Shown here piece by piece: positions 55,781 through 64,000 of a stretch of DNA of 64,000 bases (positions are counted from its first letter, which is position 1; every line of letters starts with the position of its first letter). The notes beneath the pieces are model-generated. The model made no database searches and had not been told where the DNA came from. It worked only from the letters and a program-made list of their open reading frames with translations. The translations under genes and the position numbers were made by a program. The DNA is taken from contig NZ_FTMX01000004.1 of assembly GCF_900156045.1 (NCBI RefSeq), positions 124,001-188,000 of the forward strand, given 5' to 3'. This DNA comes from Peribacillus simplex. GTDB taxonomy: Bacteria; Bacillota; Bacilli; Bacillales; DSM-1321.

Positions 55781-57265
55781 ATGGGGACATTAGTAGACTG
55801 GTTGAATGGCTATGTTTGGAGTCCAGTATTAGTCTATACTTTTTTAGGTTTAGGATTGTTTTACTCAATTTCTACTCGTTTTCTCCAGTTCCGACTTGTT
55901 AAAGATATGATAAAACTTATTTTTGAAAGTAAAAGCTCTGAAGCTGGAGTATCTTCTTTTCAAGCATTAGCTTTATCATTATCTAGTAGAGTAGGGGTAG
56001 GAACGATTGCAGGAGTAGCTACAGCAATCGCTTACGGTGGACCGGGTGCCGTATTCTGGATGTGGTTTATGACATTTTTGGGTGCATGTACTGCATTTAT
56101 TGAAACAACCCTTGCACAAGTGTACAAAAGAAAACTAGATGGAGAGTTTCGTGGTGGGACACCTTACTATATTGAAAAAGGATTAAAAATAAAGTGGTTG
56201 GCAGTTTTATTTGCTGTGATAACAATGATTGTTTCATCAGTTTTGATACCTGGTGTTCAAGCGAACGCTGTTTCATCTGCAATGAATACTGCATTTGGGA
56301 TAGAACCTTTAGTCACAGGAATTGTATTTGTTGTTGGACTAGCAGCCATTATTTTTGGTGGTGTGAAACGTATCGCTAAAACTGCTGAGATTGTTGTTCC
56401 ATTTATGGCCATTGCCTACATTTTAATTTGCGTGATTGTATTAATTAAAAATGTTGCTCAAATCCCTGATGTAGTAACCTTGATTTTTACGAGCGCCTTT
56501 GGGACAAATGCTGCATTTGGTGGAATTATTGGTTCAGCTATCACATGGGGAGTAAAGCGAGGTGCTTTTGCGAATGCTGCTGGATTTGGCAGTGAAACAT
56601 TTTATCCTGCTGCTACAGAGGTATCTCATCCGGCAAAACAAGGGTTAGTTCAGGCTTTTTCAGTCTATATTGATTCATTAGTAATTTGTTCAGCAACAGC
56701 ATTCATGATACTAGTTACAGGTATGTATAATGTGACACCAGAAGGAAGAGCACCAATGGTAAATAATCTAGGGGATCTAGAACCCGGTCCAATCTATACG
56801 CAAAAAGCAGTAGAATCTGTAATGCCAGGCTTTGGAGCTCCTTTCGTTGCCATTGCAATTTTGTTCTTTGCTTTTACTACTCTCATGACTTATTTCTATA
56901 TGGCGGATACAAACCTTGCATTTCTTAATCGGAAACGAAAAGTGAAGTTAGTTTGGCCAAAACATGTTCTAAGGGTTGCCCTATTGATCACTGTTTTTTA
57001 TTGTAGTATAAATACATCGACACTAGCATGGGCATTGGGTGATCTCGGTTTCGGGGTGATGGCCTGGTTAAATCTTATAACCCTCATAATTCTTACAAAG
57101 CCCGCCATAAAAGTTCTAAAAGATTATGAAAGACAGAAGAAAGAGGGGAAAGATCCTTTATTTGATCCAATAAGGATAGGTGTTTCAAATGCTGATTTTT
57201 GGGAGAAGGAATATCAGGAAATAGACTCCCCAGAAAAAAAAGAGCAAAAAACTATGTCTTCCTAA
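55781..57265 (+). CDS. AGCS family sodium:alanine symporter, copy 2
   Basis: A 494-residue symporter, a close paralogue of copy 1 over its whole length with conserved blocks (SSFQALALSLSSRVGVGTIAGVATAI, GGPGAVFWMW, FRGGTPYYIEKGL, SVYIDSLVICSATAFMILVTGMYN). ATG 55781 follows GAGAGGGGT; the frame is open 35 codons upstream into the leader. It precedes an aldehyde dehydrogenase and a probable hydroxyproline pathway, so its substrate may have shifted to (hydroxy)proline, glycine or a similar small amino acid (inference). Confidence 0.92.
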   Translation: MGTLVDWLNGYVWSPVLVYTFLGLGLFYSISTRFLQFRLVKDMIKLIFESKSSEAGVSSFQALALSLSSRVGVGTIAGVATAIAYGGPGAVFWMWFMTFLGACTAFIETTLAQVYKRKLDGEFRGGTPYYIEKGLKIKWLAVLFAVITMIVSSVLIPGVQANAVSSAMNTAFGIEPLVTGIVFVVGLAAIIFGGVKRIAKTAEIVVPFMAIAYILICVIVLIKNVAQIPDVVTLIFTSAFGTNAAFGGIIGSAITWGVKRGAFANAAGFGSETFYPAATEVSHPAKQGLVQAFSVYIDSLVICSATAFMILVTGMYNVTPEGRAPMVNNLGDLEPGPIYTQKAVESVMPGFGAPFVAIAILFFAFTTLMTYFYMADTNLAFLNRKRKVKLVWPKHVLRVALLITVFYCSINTSTLAWALGDLGFGVMAWLNLITLIILTKPAIKVLKDYERQKKEGKDPLFDPIRIGVSNADFWEKEYQEIDSPEKKEQKTMSS

Positions 57266-57379
57266 AAAAAGACACTTTAACTTATGCCTAGTATGTAGCT
57301 AAAATGCTTTGATGAATAACTAAAAATTCAGTAATAAAGCAGCGGATATAGATTCTCTTGATGAATATGTAACAACTTT

Positions 57380-57426
57380 AAGCAACCATTCCTTAATTCT
57401 CAATAGAATATGGTTGCTTTTTTTTA
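57380..57426 (+). terminator. terminator after symporter 2
   Basis: AAGCAACCAT pairs with ATGGTTGCTT around a 20-base loop, followed by a run of T. It separates the symporter from the ALDH unit. The rest of the 360-bp gap should hold the ALDH promoter. Confidence 0.8.
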
Positions 57427-57627
57427 TTAGGTTTAAAGTGGTCTGATTATACTTTTGTGTAATTTGAGGTTGTGTTGCGATATGTGTCAAATGAGAGAAT
57501 AGCTATTTTTTACACAGTGTCCAATGGAAACAAAAGTAATATATCTTATCTTTAGATTAATCACATATTAAAAGTTCAATGAACTTAAAATTAGTGAATT
57601 CATAATTACGTTGAAGAGGTGAGTGTA

Positions 57628-59148
57628 ATGAATTTAGTTATAAATGAACTTCAATCAGCTTTAGTCAACACTGATATTACTCAAAAAATGTATATCAACG
57701 GTGAGTGGGTGTTAAGTGAAGCCAATCAAACAAGAGACATCATTAATCCTGCAAATGGAGAGGTAATTGGAACAGTTACTGAGGGATCAACAGAAGATGC
57801 AAAAAAGGCAATTGAAGCTGCGCGAAAGGCATTTTATGTAAATGGATGGATGAATAGCAGAGCTAGACATCGTTCAGAACTCCTTCTGCAAATTTCAAAT
57901 AAACTAGAAGAAAGAAAAGCAGAATTTGCTTATTTGGATACATTGAATAACGGAAAAACATTAAGAGAGTCATTGGGTGATGTTGAAGATGCAGTAAACC
58001 AATTACGTTATTATGCAGGGTTAGCAACGAAACCTCATGGTCAGACATATGATGTTCCGGATGATATTCAAGCAATGGTTGTACGTGAGCCAATCGGAGT
58101 TGTAGGAATAATCGTTCCGTGGAACTATCCATTAGTAATGGCAAATCAAAAAATTGCTGCTGCCCTAGCTGCAGGTTGTGCAATAGTAGTCAAACCAGCA
58201 CAACAGACACCACTTTCTGTCATTCGCCTATTTGAAATAATAGAAGAAGTAGGATTTCCGCCAGGTGTCGTTAACTTAGTGTTGGGTGCTGGAAGTAAAG
58301 TTGGAGCCGAGTTAGTTTCTAATCCTGATGTAGATAAAATTTCCTTTACTGGCGGTACCGATACAGGTATTAAGTTAATGAAATCAGCGGCAGATACCGT
58401 TAAAAAAATTAGTTTAGAATTAGGTGGAAAATCTCCTAACATCGTTTTTGCTGATGCAGATTTTGAAACAGCAGTTGATTATGCATTATATGCTATTTTT
58501 GCAAATCAAGGCCAAGTGTGTTCGGCAGGTTCAAGGTTATTACTGGAAGAAAGCCTCTATGAAAAGTTTGTGCCTGAACTAGTGAAACGTGCGAATAAGA
58601 TTAAGGTAGGTCCAGGATGGATAGACGGAATTGAAATGGGACCACTGGTTTCAGAGGCCCATATGAACACTGTGCTTGATTATATTGAGATTGGAAAAAA
58701 TGAAGGAGCCACCTTGCTTTGTGGAGGAGACCGAATTGTCGAGGGTGATTATGGAAAAGGTTATTTTGTTAATCCTACAATCTTTGGCGATACGACTCCT
58801 AGTATGAGAATTGTACAGGAAGAGATTTTTGGTCCTGTTTTGGTGATTCAAACGTTCAAAACAGAAGAGGAAGCCATTGAATTAGCGAATGGTACTGCCT
58901 TTGGATTGGCAGGTGCTGTTTTCTCAAATGACGGCGCTAAAGCACAGCGTGTGATTCGCCAATTACGTGCAGGGATTACTTGGATCAATACGTATCATCC
59001 AACATTTAATGAAGCTCCTTGGGGCGGATACAAGCAAAGTGGAATCGGAAGAGATCTGGGAACATATGGTTTTGACGAGTATCTAGAAACGAAGCAAATT
59101 AACATAAATCTTAAAGTAGAACCATCAGGATTTTTTGAAGGAAACTAA
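57628..59148 (+). CDS. aldehyde dehydrogenase, candidate 2-oxoglutarate semialdehyde dehydrogenase
   Basis: A 506-residue ALDH of the betaine-aldehyde/GbsA type, with Asn166 (PWNYP), Glu264 (LELGGKSPN) and Cys298 (NQGQVCSAGSR). ATG 57628 follows AGAGGTGAG; a GTG three codons earlier overlaps the site. It is 35 bp before the DAO-type oxidase and in the same unit as a DapA-family lyase. In the trans-4-hydroxyproline pathway an ALDH oxidises 2-oxoglutarate semialdehyde at the end, so that role is suggested by context, not sequence. Confidence 0.88.
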   Translation: MNLVINELQSALVNTDITQKMYINGEWVLSEANQTRDIINPANGEVIGTVTEGSTEDAKKAIEAARKAFYVNGWMNSRARHRSELLLQISNKLEERKAEFAYLDTLNNGKTLRESLGDVEDAVNQLRYYAGLATKPHGQTYDVPDDIQAMVVREPIGVVGIIVPWNYPLVMANQKIAAALAAGCAIVVKPAQQTPLSVIRLFEIIEEVGFPPGVVNLVLGAGSKVGAELVSNPDVDKISFTGGTDTGIKLMKSAADTVKKISLELGGKSPNIVFADADFETAVDYALYAIFANQGQVCSAGSRLLLEESLYEKFVPELVKRANKIKVGPGWIDGIEMGPLVSEAHMNTVLDYIEIGKNEGATLLCGGDRIVEGDYGKGYFVNPTIFGDTTPSMRIVQEEIFGPVLVIQTFKTEEEAIELANGTAFGLAGAVFSNDGAKAQRVIRQLRAGITWINTYHPTFNEAPWGGYKQSGIGRDLGTYGFDEYLETKQININLKVEPSGFFEGN

Positions 59149-59183
59149 TCGTAGGGAAACTATTTATTTAGAGGGGATTACAA

Positions 59184-60377
59184 ATGAGAAGTTTCGACGT
59201 CATTGTCATTGGAGCAGGTGTAATCGGATCTAGCGTTGCATATCATCTGACAAAAAAGGGTCTTAAGGTTGCATTAATTGAAAAGGGCGGCGTTGCCTCG
59301 GGTACATCCAGTAGATGTGACGCAGTTGCATTAATTTGTGATAAAAAACCTGGTATTGATACCGAAATAGGGTATGCAAGTATTCAACTCTTCAAACAAT
59401 TAGCCAAAGAATTTTCAGTGGATTTCGAATTTGCCTCACGAGGAAGTCTATATGTTTGTGAAACAGAAAAAGAGCTTGAAATTGCTAGGGGATATGTTTC
59501 TCAACAAGCTAAAGATGGTTATGATATGCGCATGGTTGATAGACATGAATTGCAGGAAATTGAACCATATTTGGCTGATGATTTAGCTGGTGGGATTTGG
59601 ACAGAAGTAGATTCTTCCATGAACCCATATAAATTATGTTATGCGTTTGTTGAAGAAGGAAAAAAGTTAGGGTTGGAAGTTTATGACTATCATTCTGTTC
59701 AGAGTATTTCACTGGATACCAAAGGGCGAGTTGAACGTGTAGTGACAGACCGGGGCACGTTTAAAACAAAAAGGATTGTAAACTGTGCCGGTGTATGGTC
59801 ACCTAAGATAGCAGAAATGGTAGGGATTCACATACCGATCAAGCCAAGAAAAGGAATGGTATTAATCTCTGAAAAAACGCCATTCAAAGTAGCCAGTCAA
59901 AAAGTTCATGAATTTGGATACATGTTATCCAAATTTGAAGATATTCAGTATAAAAGAAATGTAAGTGAATTAGTAGAAAAACATAATGTAGCTTTTACAA
60001 TTGAACCTACTGATGCCAATAATTTCTTGGTGGGAGGGCATCGGGCCTTTACAGGATATGATGTTAGTTCTGAAGTTGAAGTTATGCACGCAATAGCAGA
60101 GAGGGCAATTCGGTTCTTGCCTATCTTAAAAGAAATTAACTGTATAAGAGCTTACGCAGGAGTAAGACCTTGGGTTGAAGATCACCTTCCTATTGTATCA
60201 GAAGTAGAAGAAGTCCCAGGGTTCTTTATTGCCAGCGGACATGAGGGGGACGGCATCAGCATGGCTCCTATTACAGGAAGAATGGTGACGCAGCTTATTG
60301 CGGGTGAGCCAACAGATTTTAATATTGATAAACTAAATTATTCTAGATATAAGAAAAAACAAGCTGTTAATGGCTGA
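59184..60377 (+). CDS. DAO-family FAD-dependent amine/amino acid dehydrogenase subunit
   Basis: A 397-residue FAD enzyme of the D-amino acid oxidase family (sarcosine oxidase beta/HcnC-like). The N-terminal dinucleotide motif is VIVIGAGVIGSSVAYHL, followed by GGVASGTSSRCD, and a C-terminal FAD contact is GHEGDGISMAPITG. AGAGGGG precedes the ATG. In bacterial D-hydroxyproline (and D-proline) dehydrogenases such a subunit works with an HcnB-type FAD subunit and small Fe-S subunits. All three are encoded at 62.5-64 kb, so this is the probable substrate-oxidising subunit. Confidence 0.88.
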   Translation: MRSFDVIVIGAGVIGSSVAYHLTKKGLKVALIEKGGVASGTSSRCDAVALICDKKPGIDTEIGYASIQLFKQLAKEFSVDFEFASRGSLYVCETEKELEIARGYVSQQAKDGYDMRMVDRHELQEIEPYLADDLAGGIWTEVDSSMNPYKLCYAFVEEGKKLGLEVYDYHSVQSISLDTKGRVERVVTDRGTFKTKRIVNCAGVWSPKIAEMVGIHIPIKPRKGMVLISEKTPFKVASQKVHEFGYMLSKFEDIQYKRNVSELVEKHNVAFTIEPTDANNFLVGGHRAFTGYDVSSEVEVMHAIAERAIRFLPILKEINCIRAYAGVRPWVEDHLPIVSEVEEVPGFFIASGHEGDGISMAPITGRMVTQLIAGEPTDFNIDKLNYSRYKKKQAVNG

Positions 60378-60435
60378 AACTTATGAATGTAATTAAAAAT
60401 TAAAATAATAGGGTTAATAATAGGAGGAATAAATT

Positions 60436-61353
60436 ATGAGTATTGCACCAAAAGGGATTTTTGTACCATTAATTACACCATTCAATGAGGATGAAACAAT
60501 AGATTTTCCGTCTTATAAGAAAGTAATCGACTTTCAAGTAGAAAATGGAGTCCATGGTCTTCTGGTTGGAGGCACAACAGGAGAATATCATGTTATGTCA
60601 TTAGAGGAACGTAAAAGCTTAATCAAGGCGGGGTGTGAATATGCTGCAGGACGAGTGCTTGTTATGGCAGGTGTTGGATGCTCAACGGCCCAGGAGACAA
60701 TCGAACTTGCCAATTATGCTGCAGAATGTGGCGCTAAATGGGGGCTGGCTCTGCCTCCGTATTATCATAAGACAAGTGAAGAAGGCATTCTTGAATTCTT
60801 CAAAGAAATAGCTGCAAAATCAAATGTCGGAATCGTCATCTACAATTATCCAGGAGCAACTGGTGTTACCATTTCACCTGAAATGATTTATGAATTGAGC
60901 CAGGAAGAAAACATTGTAAGTGTCAAAGAGTCTGCAGATTTTGGTCACTTATGTGAAGTTGTGTCTTTGACGAAGGATGTTGAAAACTTTACTGTATTTA
61001 CCGGTGAAGAACACTTTATTCTTCCTACTTTCTCTATTGGAGGACAGGGTGCTTTTGGAATCCTCGTCAACCTGCTTCCTAAGGAACTGGTTGAGCTATA
61101 CGAGCTGGTCGTTGAGAAGAGCGATATAAATGCTGCACGTGATTTGAATCGAAAATTATCAAGTATCTATGGCTTAATGGAGGCGGAAGGCAATCCATAT
61201 CCTGGTCCGGTAAAAGCAGGCATGGACTTGATCGGCCTGAAAGGCGGAAAAGTGAGAAAGCCTTTAACACAGCCTACTGACGAGATAAAAGCAAAACTTA
61301 ATGAGGAACTGGTCAAGTTAGGATATGAGGTTAAATCACTGACAAAAGCGTAA
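60436..61353 (+). CDS. DapA-family lyase/deaminase
   Basis: A 305-residue TIM-barrel Schiff-base enzyme of the dihydrodipicolinate synthase/N-acetylneuraminate lyase family, with Lys164 in SVKESADF and Tyr138 in IYNYPGATG, plus the GGTTGEY phosphate/carboxylate loop. TAGGAGG precedes the ATG. It is not biosynthetic dapA judging by its neighbours. In the hydroxyproline pathway this family supplies pyrroline-4-hydroxy-2-carboxylate deaminase, which makes 2-oxoglutarate semialdehyde for the ALDH. This role is inferred from the cluster. Confidence 0.88.
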   Translation: MSIAPKGIFVPLITPFNEDETIDFPSYKKVIDFQVENGVHGLLVGGTTGEYHVMSLEERKSLIKAGCEYAAGRVLVMAGVGCSTAQETIELANYAAECGAKWGLALPPYYHKTSEEGILEFFKEIAAKSNVGIVIYNYPGATGVTISPEMIYELSQEENIVSVKESADFGHLCEVVSLTKDVENFTVFTGEEHFILPTFSIGGQGAFGILVNLLPKELVELYELVVEKSDINAARDLNRKLSSIYGLMEAEGNPYPGPVKAGMDLIGLKGGKVRKPLTQPTDEIKAKLNEELVKLGYEVKSLTKA

Positions 61354-61374
61354 TTTGAATAGAATAAGATTAAG

Positions 61375-61410
61375 AGTTTCAGAGAATACACATTTGTATT
61401 CTCTGAAACT
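61375..61410 (+). promoter_or_regulatory. 15-bp hairpin abutting a ribosome binding site
   Basis: AGTTTCAGAGAATAC, loop ACATTT, and its exact complement end 2 nt before GAAGGAGGG of the next gene. There is no T-run, so it is not a plain terminator. It may protect the downstream mRNA or mark a processing site. Confidence 0.6.
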
Positions 61411-61427
61411 AGAAGGAGGGTCCTTCA

Positions 61428-62216
61428 TTGACCACCAAATCATTGAACGATGAACGGGAATATGGCTATTTGGAAAAGGAAATCCAGATTATCACCATGA
61501 AAAAAGGGCAATATGTAGCGGGCTATTCCGTTGGCATTCTTTATTTAGATGACTGCTGGTATCCGGTTTTACCGGGAAACGTTGCTAACCTTTCCACTTA
61601 CGACTTCCCAGTACAGCTAAAAGTAGTGCCCAACTGTAACCAGGAAAGAATCCATGCAGGCGATCCTACACTGCTGGATGACATAATAAAAGCAGCCAAG
61701 CAATTTGAAGCAGAGGGAGCACGCGCCATATGTGCAGCATGCGGATTTTTTGGGAATTTTCAAGATAAAGTAGCGGCAGCTGTTGATATCCCTGTTTATC
61801 TTTCAAGTGTTGTTCAAGTACCTTGGATCAAAACAGGCTTGAAGCCGAGCCAGAAAGTAGGCATGCTTACAGCAGACGCTCATGGAATTACGCCCGAGTT
61901 ATTCAAAAGCTGCGGGGTAGATAATCCGGATATGTGTGTAGTAAAGGATTTGGGAAAACTGCCGGAATTTTCAGCGATTATCGAAAGCAGAGGATCTTTT
62001 GATAATGAAAAAGTGAGAAAAGAGGTAGTGGATGCAGCTGTACAAATGGTGAATGAAAATCCTGATATTGGTGCCATCCTGCTTGAATGCAGTGATTTGC
62101 CACCATATGCAGCTGATATTCAAAGAGCAGTGAAGCTTCCAGTATTTGATTTTATTACGATGATCAGATGGGCTCATTTTGCGACCAGCCAAAAACCATA
62201 TAACGGCTTTATCTAA
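61428..62216 (+). CDS. Asp/Glu racemase superfamily protein of unknown substrate
   Basis: A 262-residue protein with the two-cysteine pattern of the Asp/Glu racemase superfamily: Cys105 in ICAACGFFGN and Cys221 in LLECSDLPPYA. It has an N-terminal extension of about 30 residues and YSVGILYLDDCWYPVLPGN. The start is TTG 61428 after AAGGAGGG. It could act as an epimerase or as a maleate isomerase/decarboxylase-like enzyme. In a hydroxyproline cluster an epimerase is expected, but the known one is of the proline racemase family, so this gene is either a substitute or has another job. Confidence 0.8.
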   Translation: MTTKSLNDEREYGYLEKEIQIITMKKGQYVAGYSVGILYLDDCWYPVLPGNVANLSTYDFPVQLKVVPNCNQERIHAGDPTLLDDIIKAAKQFEAEGARAICAACGFFGNFQDKVAAAVDIPVYLSSVVQVPWIKTGLKPSQKVGMLTADAHGITPELFKSCGVDNPDMCVVKDLGKLPEFSAIIESRGSFDNEKVRKEVVDAAVQMVNENPDIGAILLECSDLPPYAADIQRAVKLPVFDFITMIRWAHFATSQKPYNGFI

Positions 62217-62519
62217 AACATAAAGATAAAACAAGATAAACGTAGCATGCAAATCTGTAAACACCCCAGCTTTTCAACATATCTTCTGATGTGCTGCTCT
62301 ATACTGTACGTATGAGACATCTAACGTTCTCTTCTGCGTAAAAATAGTTGGTTGCGCATCTATTTTTATACAAGAAGAATGTTGATGTCTTTTCTTCTAA
62401 GGAATTGAATCCTTATAAGGAATTACTAGAACACTTTGATAGAAATTGCAGTTTCTAACACAATTCAAAAAAACTTAAAAAATAAACTAGCTATTTTGAA
62501 AGTAGTGGAGGTGCATTCA
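62217..62519. other. 300-bp gap before the Fe-S/FAD subunit genes
   Basis: No gene. AAGGAATTGAATCCTT near 62399-62414 is a near-palindrome that could be a small hairpin or binding site. A separate promoter for the three overlapping subunit genes may lie here, but I see no clear boxes. Confidence 0.3.
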
Positions 62520-62792
62520 ATGAATGAAAAACAAACAATAGTATGTAGATGCGAAGAAATCACTATGAATGAAATAAAAGAAACCATTGAACAGTTTCAT
62601 TGTTCCTCACGTGAAGTGAAATTGCGAACACGTGCAGGAATGGGCTCTTGTGGAGGGCGTACTTGCCGCACCGTAATTGATCGATTAGTAGAACAGCTGG
62701 GAGGAACAGCTATTTCTAATGAAGTGCCACTTAGCTACCGTCCTCCTGTACGGCCTATTACATTCGGGGTTTTAGGAGGAGAAAAAGAATGA
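62520..62792 (+). CDS. BFD-type [2Fe-2S] small subunit
   Basis: A 90-residue protein with the bacterioferritin-associated ferredoxin-like fold. Its four cluster cysteines are Cys9, Cys11, Cys44 and Cys49 (VCRCEE and GSCGGRTC). In HcnB-type proteins this domain is normally fused at the C terminus of the FAD subunit; here it is a separate chain, as in the multi-subunit archaeal proline dehydrogenases. GTGGAGG precedes ATG 62520. It overlaps the next gene by 4 nt. Confidence 0.88.
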   Translation: MNEKQTIVCRCEEITMNEIKETIEQFHCSSREVKLRTRAGMGSCGGRTCRTVIDRLVEQLGGTAISNEVPLSYRPPVRPITFGVLGGEKE

Positions 62793-63124
62793 ATTCTATG
62801 AGAGTGGAACATCATCCTGTTCTAGGGGATCTTAACAATCAAAAAGAAATTAAGATTTACTTTGATGGTCAACAATATACGGCTCGCGAAGGTGATACAA
62901 TTGCCTCTGCCTTGCTCGCATCTGGAATTCGAACGCTTCGCCTTCATGAAGACAAAGCAACGCCACGTGGGATTTACTGCAATATCGGCCACTGTTTTGA
63001 ATGTCGAGTAAGGGTGAATGGGAAAAATACAGTTCGTGCTTGTTTAACGCCAGTAGAAAACAAGATGCATATTGAATCAGGCAAAGCTCTTCCTGCCTCT
63101 TTATTAAAAGGAGGTACATTATGA
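62789..63124 (+). CDS. [2Fe-2S] ferredoxin-like subunit (HcnA-like)
   Basis: A 111-residue Fer2_4-type protein with cluster cysteines Cys64, Cys69, Cys72 and Cys85 (YCNIGHCFECR...RACL). It corresponds to the gamma/HcnA subunit of hydrogen cyanide synthase-like and D-hydroxyproline dehydrogenase complexes and to opine oxidase small subunits. GGAGGAG lies upstream of ATG 62789. Four-base overlaps (ATGA) with both neighbours show tight coupling of the three subunits. Confidence 0.9.
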   Translation: MNSMRVEHHPVLGDLNNQKEIKIYFDGQQYTAREGDTIASALLASGIRTLRLHEDKATPRGIYCNIGHCFECRVRVNGKNTVRACLTPVENKMHIESGKALPASLLKGGTL

Positions 63125-64000
63125 TTGACGTAGTTGTTGTAGGCGCAGGCCCCGCTGGGCTAAGCGCAGCTATTGGAGCTGCAGAACATGGGTTACAAGT
63201 ATGCGTGGTTGATGAGTTTCTAAAGCCTGGAGGTCGTTTATTAGGGCAATTGCATGAAGAGCCTGATGGGAAATGGGTGAACGGTATCGAAGAAGCCCAA
63301 AAACTTTATAATCAAGCCATTGAGCTGGGCGTGGATATCCGCTGCGGTATCTCTGTGTATGATTTAAGAAAATTAGAAAGCAGCTGGTGTGTATATACCA
63401 CTGATGACATGATCGAGTCTAAATGCCTTTTGCTTGCTACTGGTGCATCAGAAACTCCGATCCCTATTCCAGGGTGGACGCTTCCAGGTGTAATGTCGAT
63501 TGGAGCAGCCCAGGTAATGGGAAATGTGCATCGTGTGAAGCCCGGGGAAAAAGGCATTATCATCGGTGTGAATGTGCTTTCGGTTGCCATCGCAAGAGAA
63601 TTGCAGCTATGTGGAGTCCATGTTGAAAGTATTTTACTTCCGCAGCCAGGACTTTTGGCTGGAAGTGCCGGCAATCCAGAAAAAATGATGGAATCCCTTC
63701 TGAGATTGTCTCATCTGGCTCCTTCCCCTTTAATACGGATGGGAGGAAAATGGGTAAGTCCAAAATTGGGTGCGCGTTTGTTTCCGAAAAATGGATTCAA
63801 AATGTGGGGTATTCCGATTCAGCTGCGTAAAGCGGCTCTTGAAATCTTAGGGGACAATCAAGTGGAGGGTGTTCGAATGGCTGAAGTTTCTGCTAGCGGG
63901 GAAGTGTTGCCAGGAACTGAAAGAACAGTATCAGCTGATTTTGTTTGTATTGCCGGCGGCCTTACCCCTATGTCTGAACTTGCCTCTGTTGCTGGGTGCT
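63121..64000 (+). CDS. FAD/NAD(P)-binding oxidoreductase subunit (HcnB-like), cut by window end
   Basis: The first 293 residues of an FAD-dependent pyridine-nucleotide-disulfide-type oxidoreductase. The chain starts MIDVVVVGAGPAGLSAAIGA and has LLLATGASETPIPIPGW (second ATP/NAD-site region) and VCIAGGLTPMSELAS near the visible end. It has no stop codon before base 64000. AAAGGAGG precedes the ATG, which overlaps the ferredoxin stop by 4 nt. It is the electron-transfer alpha (HcnB) subunit of the complex; with a separate BFD protein present, its own C terminus may lack that domain. Confidence 0.9.
   Translation, partial: MIDVVVVGAGPAGLSAAIGAAEHGLQVCVVDEFLKPGGRLLGQLHEEPDGKWVNGIEEAQKLYNQAIELGVDIRCGISVYDLRKLESSWCVYTTDDMIESKCLLLATGASETPIPIPGWTLPGVMSIGAAQVMGNVHRVKPGEKGIIIGVNVLSVAIARELQLCGVHVESILLPQPGLLAGSAGNPEKMMESLLRLSHLAPSPLIRMGGKWVSPKLGARLFPKNGFKMWGIPIQLRKAALEILGDNQVEGVRMAEVSASGEVLPGTERTVSADFVCIAGGLTPMSELASVAGC

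Overview
The window reads as chromosomal DNA of a low-GC, Gram-positive, spore-former-type Bacillaceae. Evidence: strong GGAGG-type ribosome binding sites, many TTG/GTG starts, intrinsic terminators after most units, a YerC-type TrpR relative, YitT, a class D sortase with an LPNTA substrate, and interspersed repeats typical of Bacillus relatives. A Peribacillus- or Cytobacillus-like soil saprophyte is my best guess, with low confidence in the genus. I see no rRNA, tRNA, CRISPR, phage or intact insertion sequence.

The theme is catabolism of nitrogenous and aromatic compounds, built as separate small regulons. 1-3 kb: class III aminotransferase plus aldehyde dehydrogenase. 3.2-7.8 kb (minus strand): tyrosine/homogentisate operon hppD - unknown gene - fahA - hmgA, with no recognisable maleylacetoacetate isomerase. 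8-9.2 kb: a DUF1450 protein and a stand-alone proteasome-like Ntn hydrolase. 9.5-14.7 kb: GntR regulator, HMG-CoA-lyase-like enzyme, class III CoA transferase, citrate-type transporter and a gamma carbonic anhydrase-like protein; a near-identical 18-base motif lies before the regulator and before the CoA transferase. 14.9-18.1 kb: YerC, an amino acid permease and a RidA protein. 18.6-20.7 kb: acidic LPNTA surface protein and its class D sortase. 20.8-24.2 kb: DoxX-like protein, a repeat field, YitT and an MFS exporter.

24.6-30 kb is a complete frl (fructoselysine/psicoselysine) locus in the enterobacterial gene set (frlC, frlA, frlB, frlD, frlR). It has two promoters sharing one candidate operator box and is interrupted by a Bacillus-type interspersed repeat. 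30-35.9 kb: small proteins, DinB, a GSA-aminotransferase-like enzyme, an RpiR regulator and a GabP-like permease. 36.1-42.8 kb: nitrilase-family amidase, then a TetR-linked cluster of Asp/Glu/hydantoin racemase, NCS1 permease, DUF917 protein and HyuA-type hydantoinase, which looks like a cyclic-amide (hydantoin or thiohydantoin) pathway.

46-54.9 kb: PucR regulator, AGCS (sodium:alanine) symporter, two SDRs, CoA-acylating malonate/methylmalonate-semialdehyde dehydrogenase and omega-aminotransferase, together suggesting beta-alanine-type catabolism. Between pucR and the symporter lies debris of a tandem duplication. 55.7-64 kb: a second AGCS symporter, aldehyde dehydrogenase, DAO-type oxidase, DapA-family lyase, Asp/Glu-racemase-like protein, and BFD, 2Fe-2S and FAD subunits of a multi-subunit amine dehydrogenase. 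This matches the trans-4-hydroxyproline pathway and runs off the right edge.
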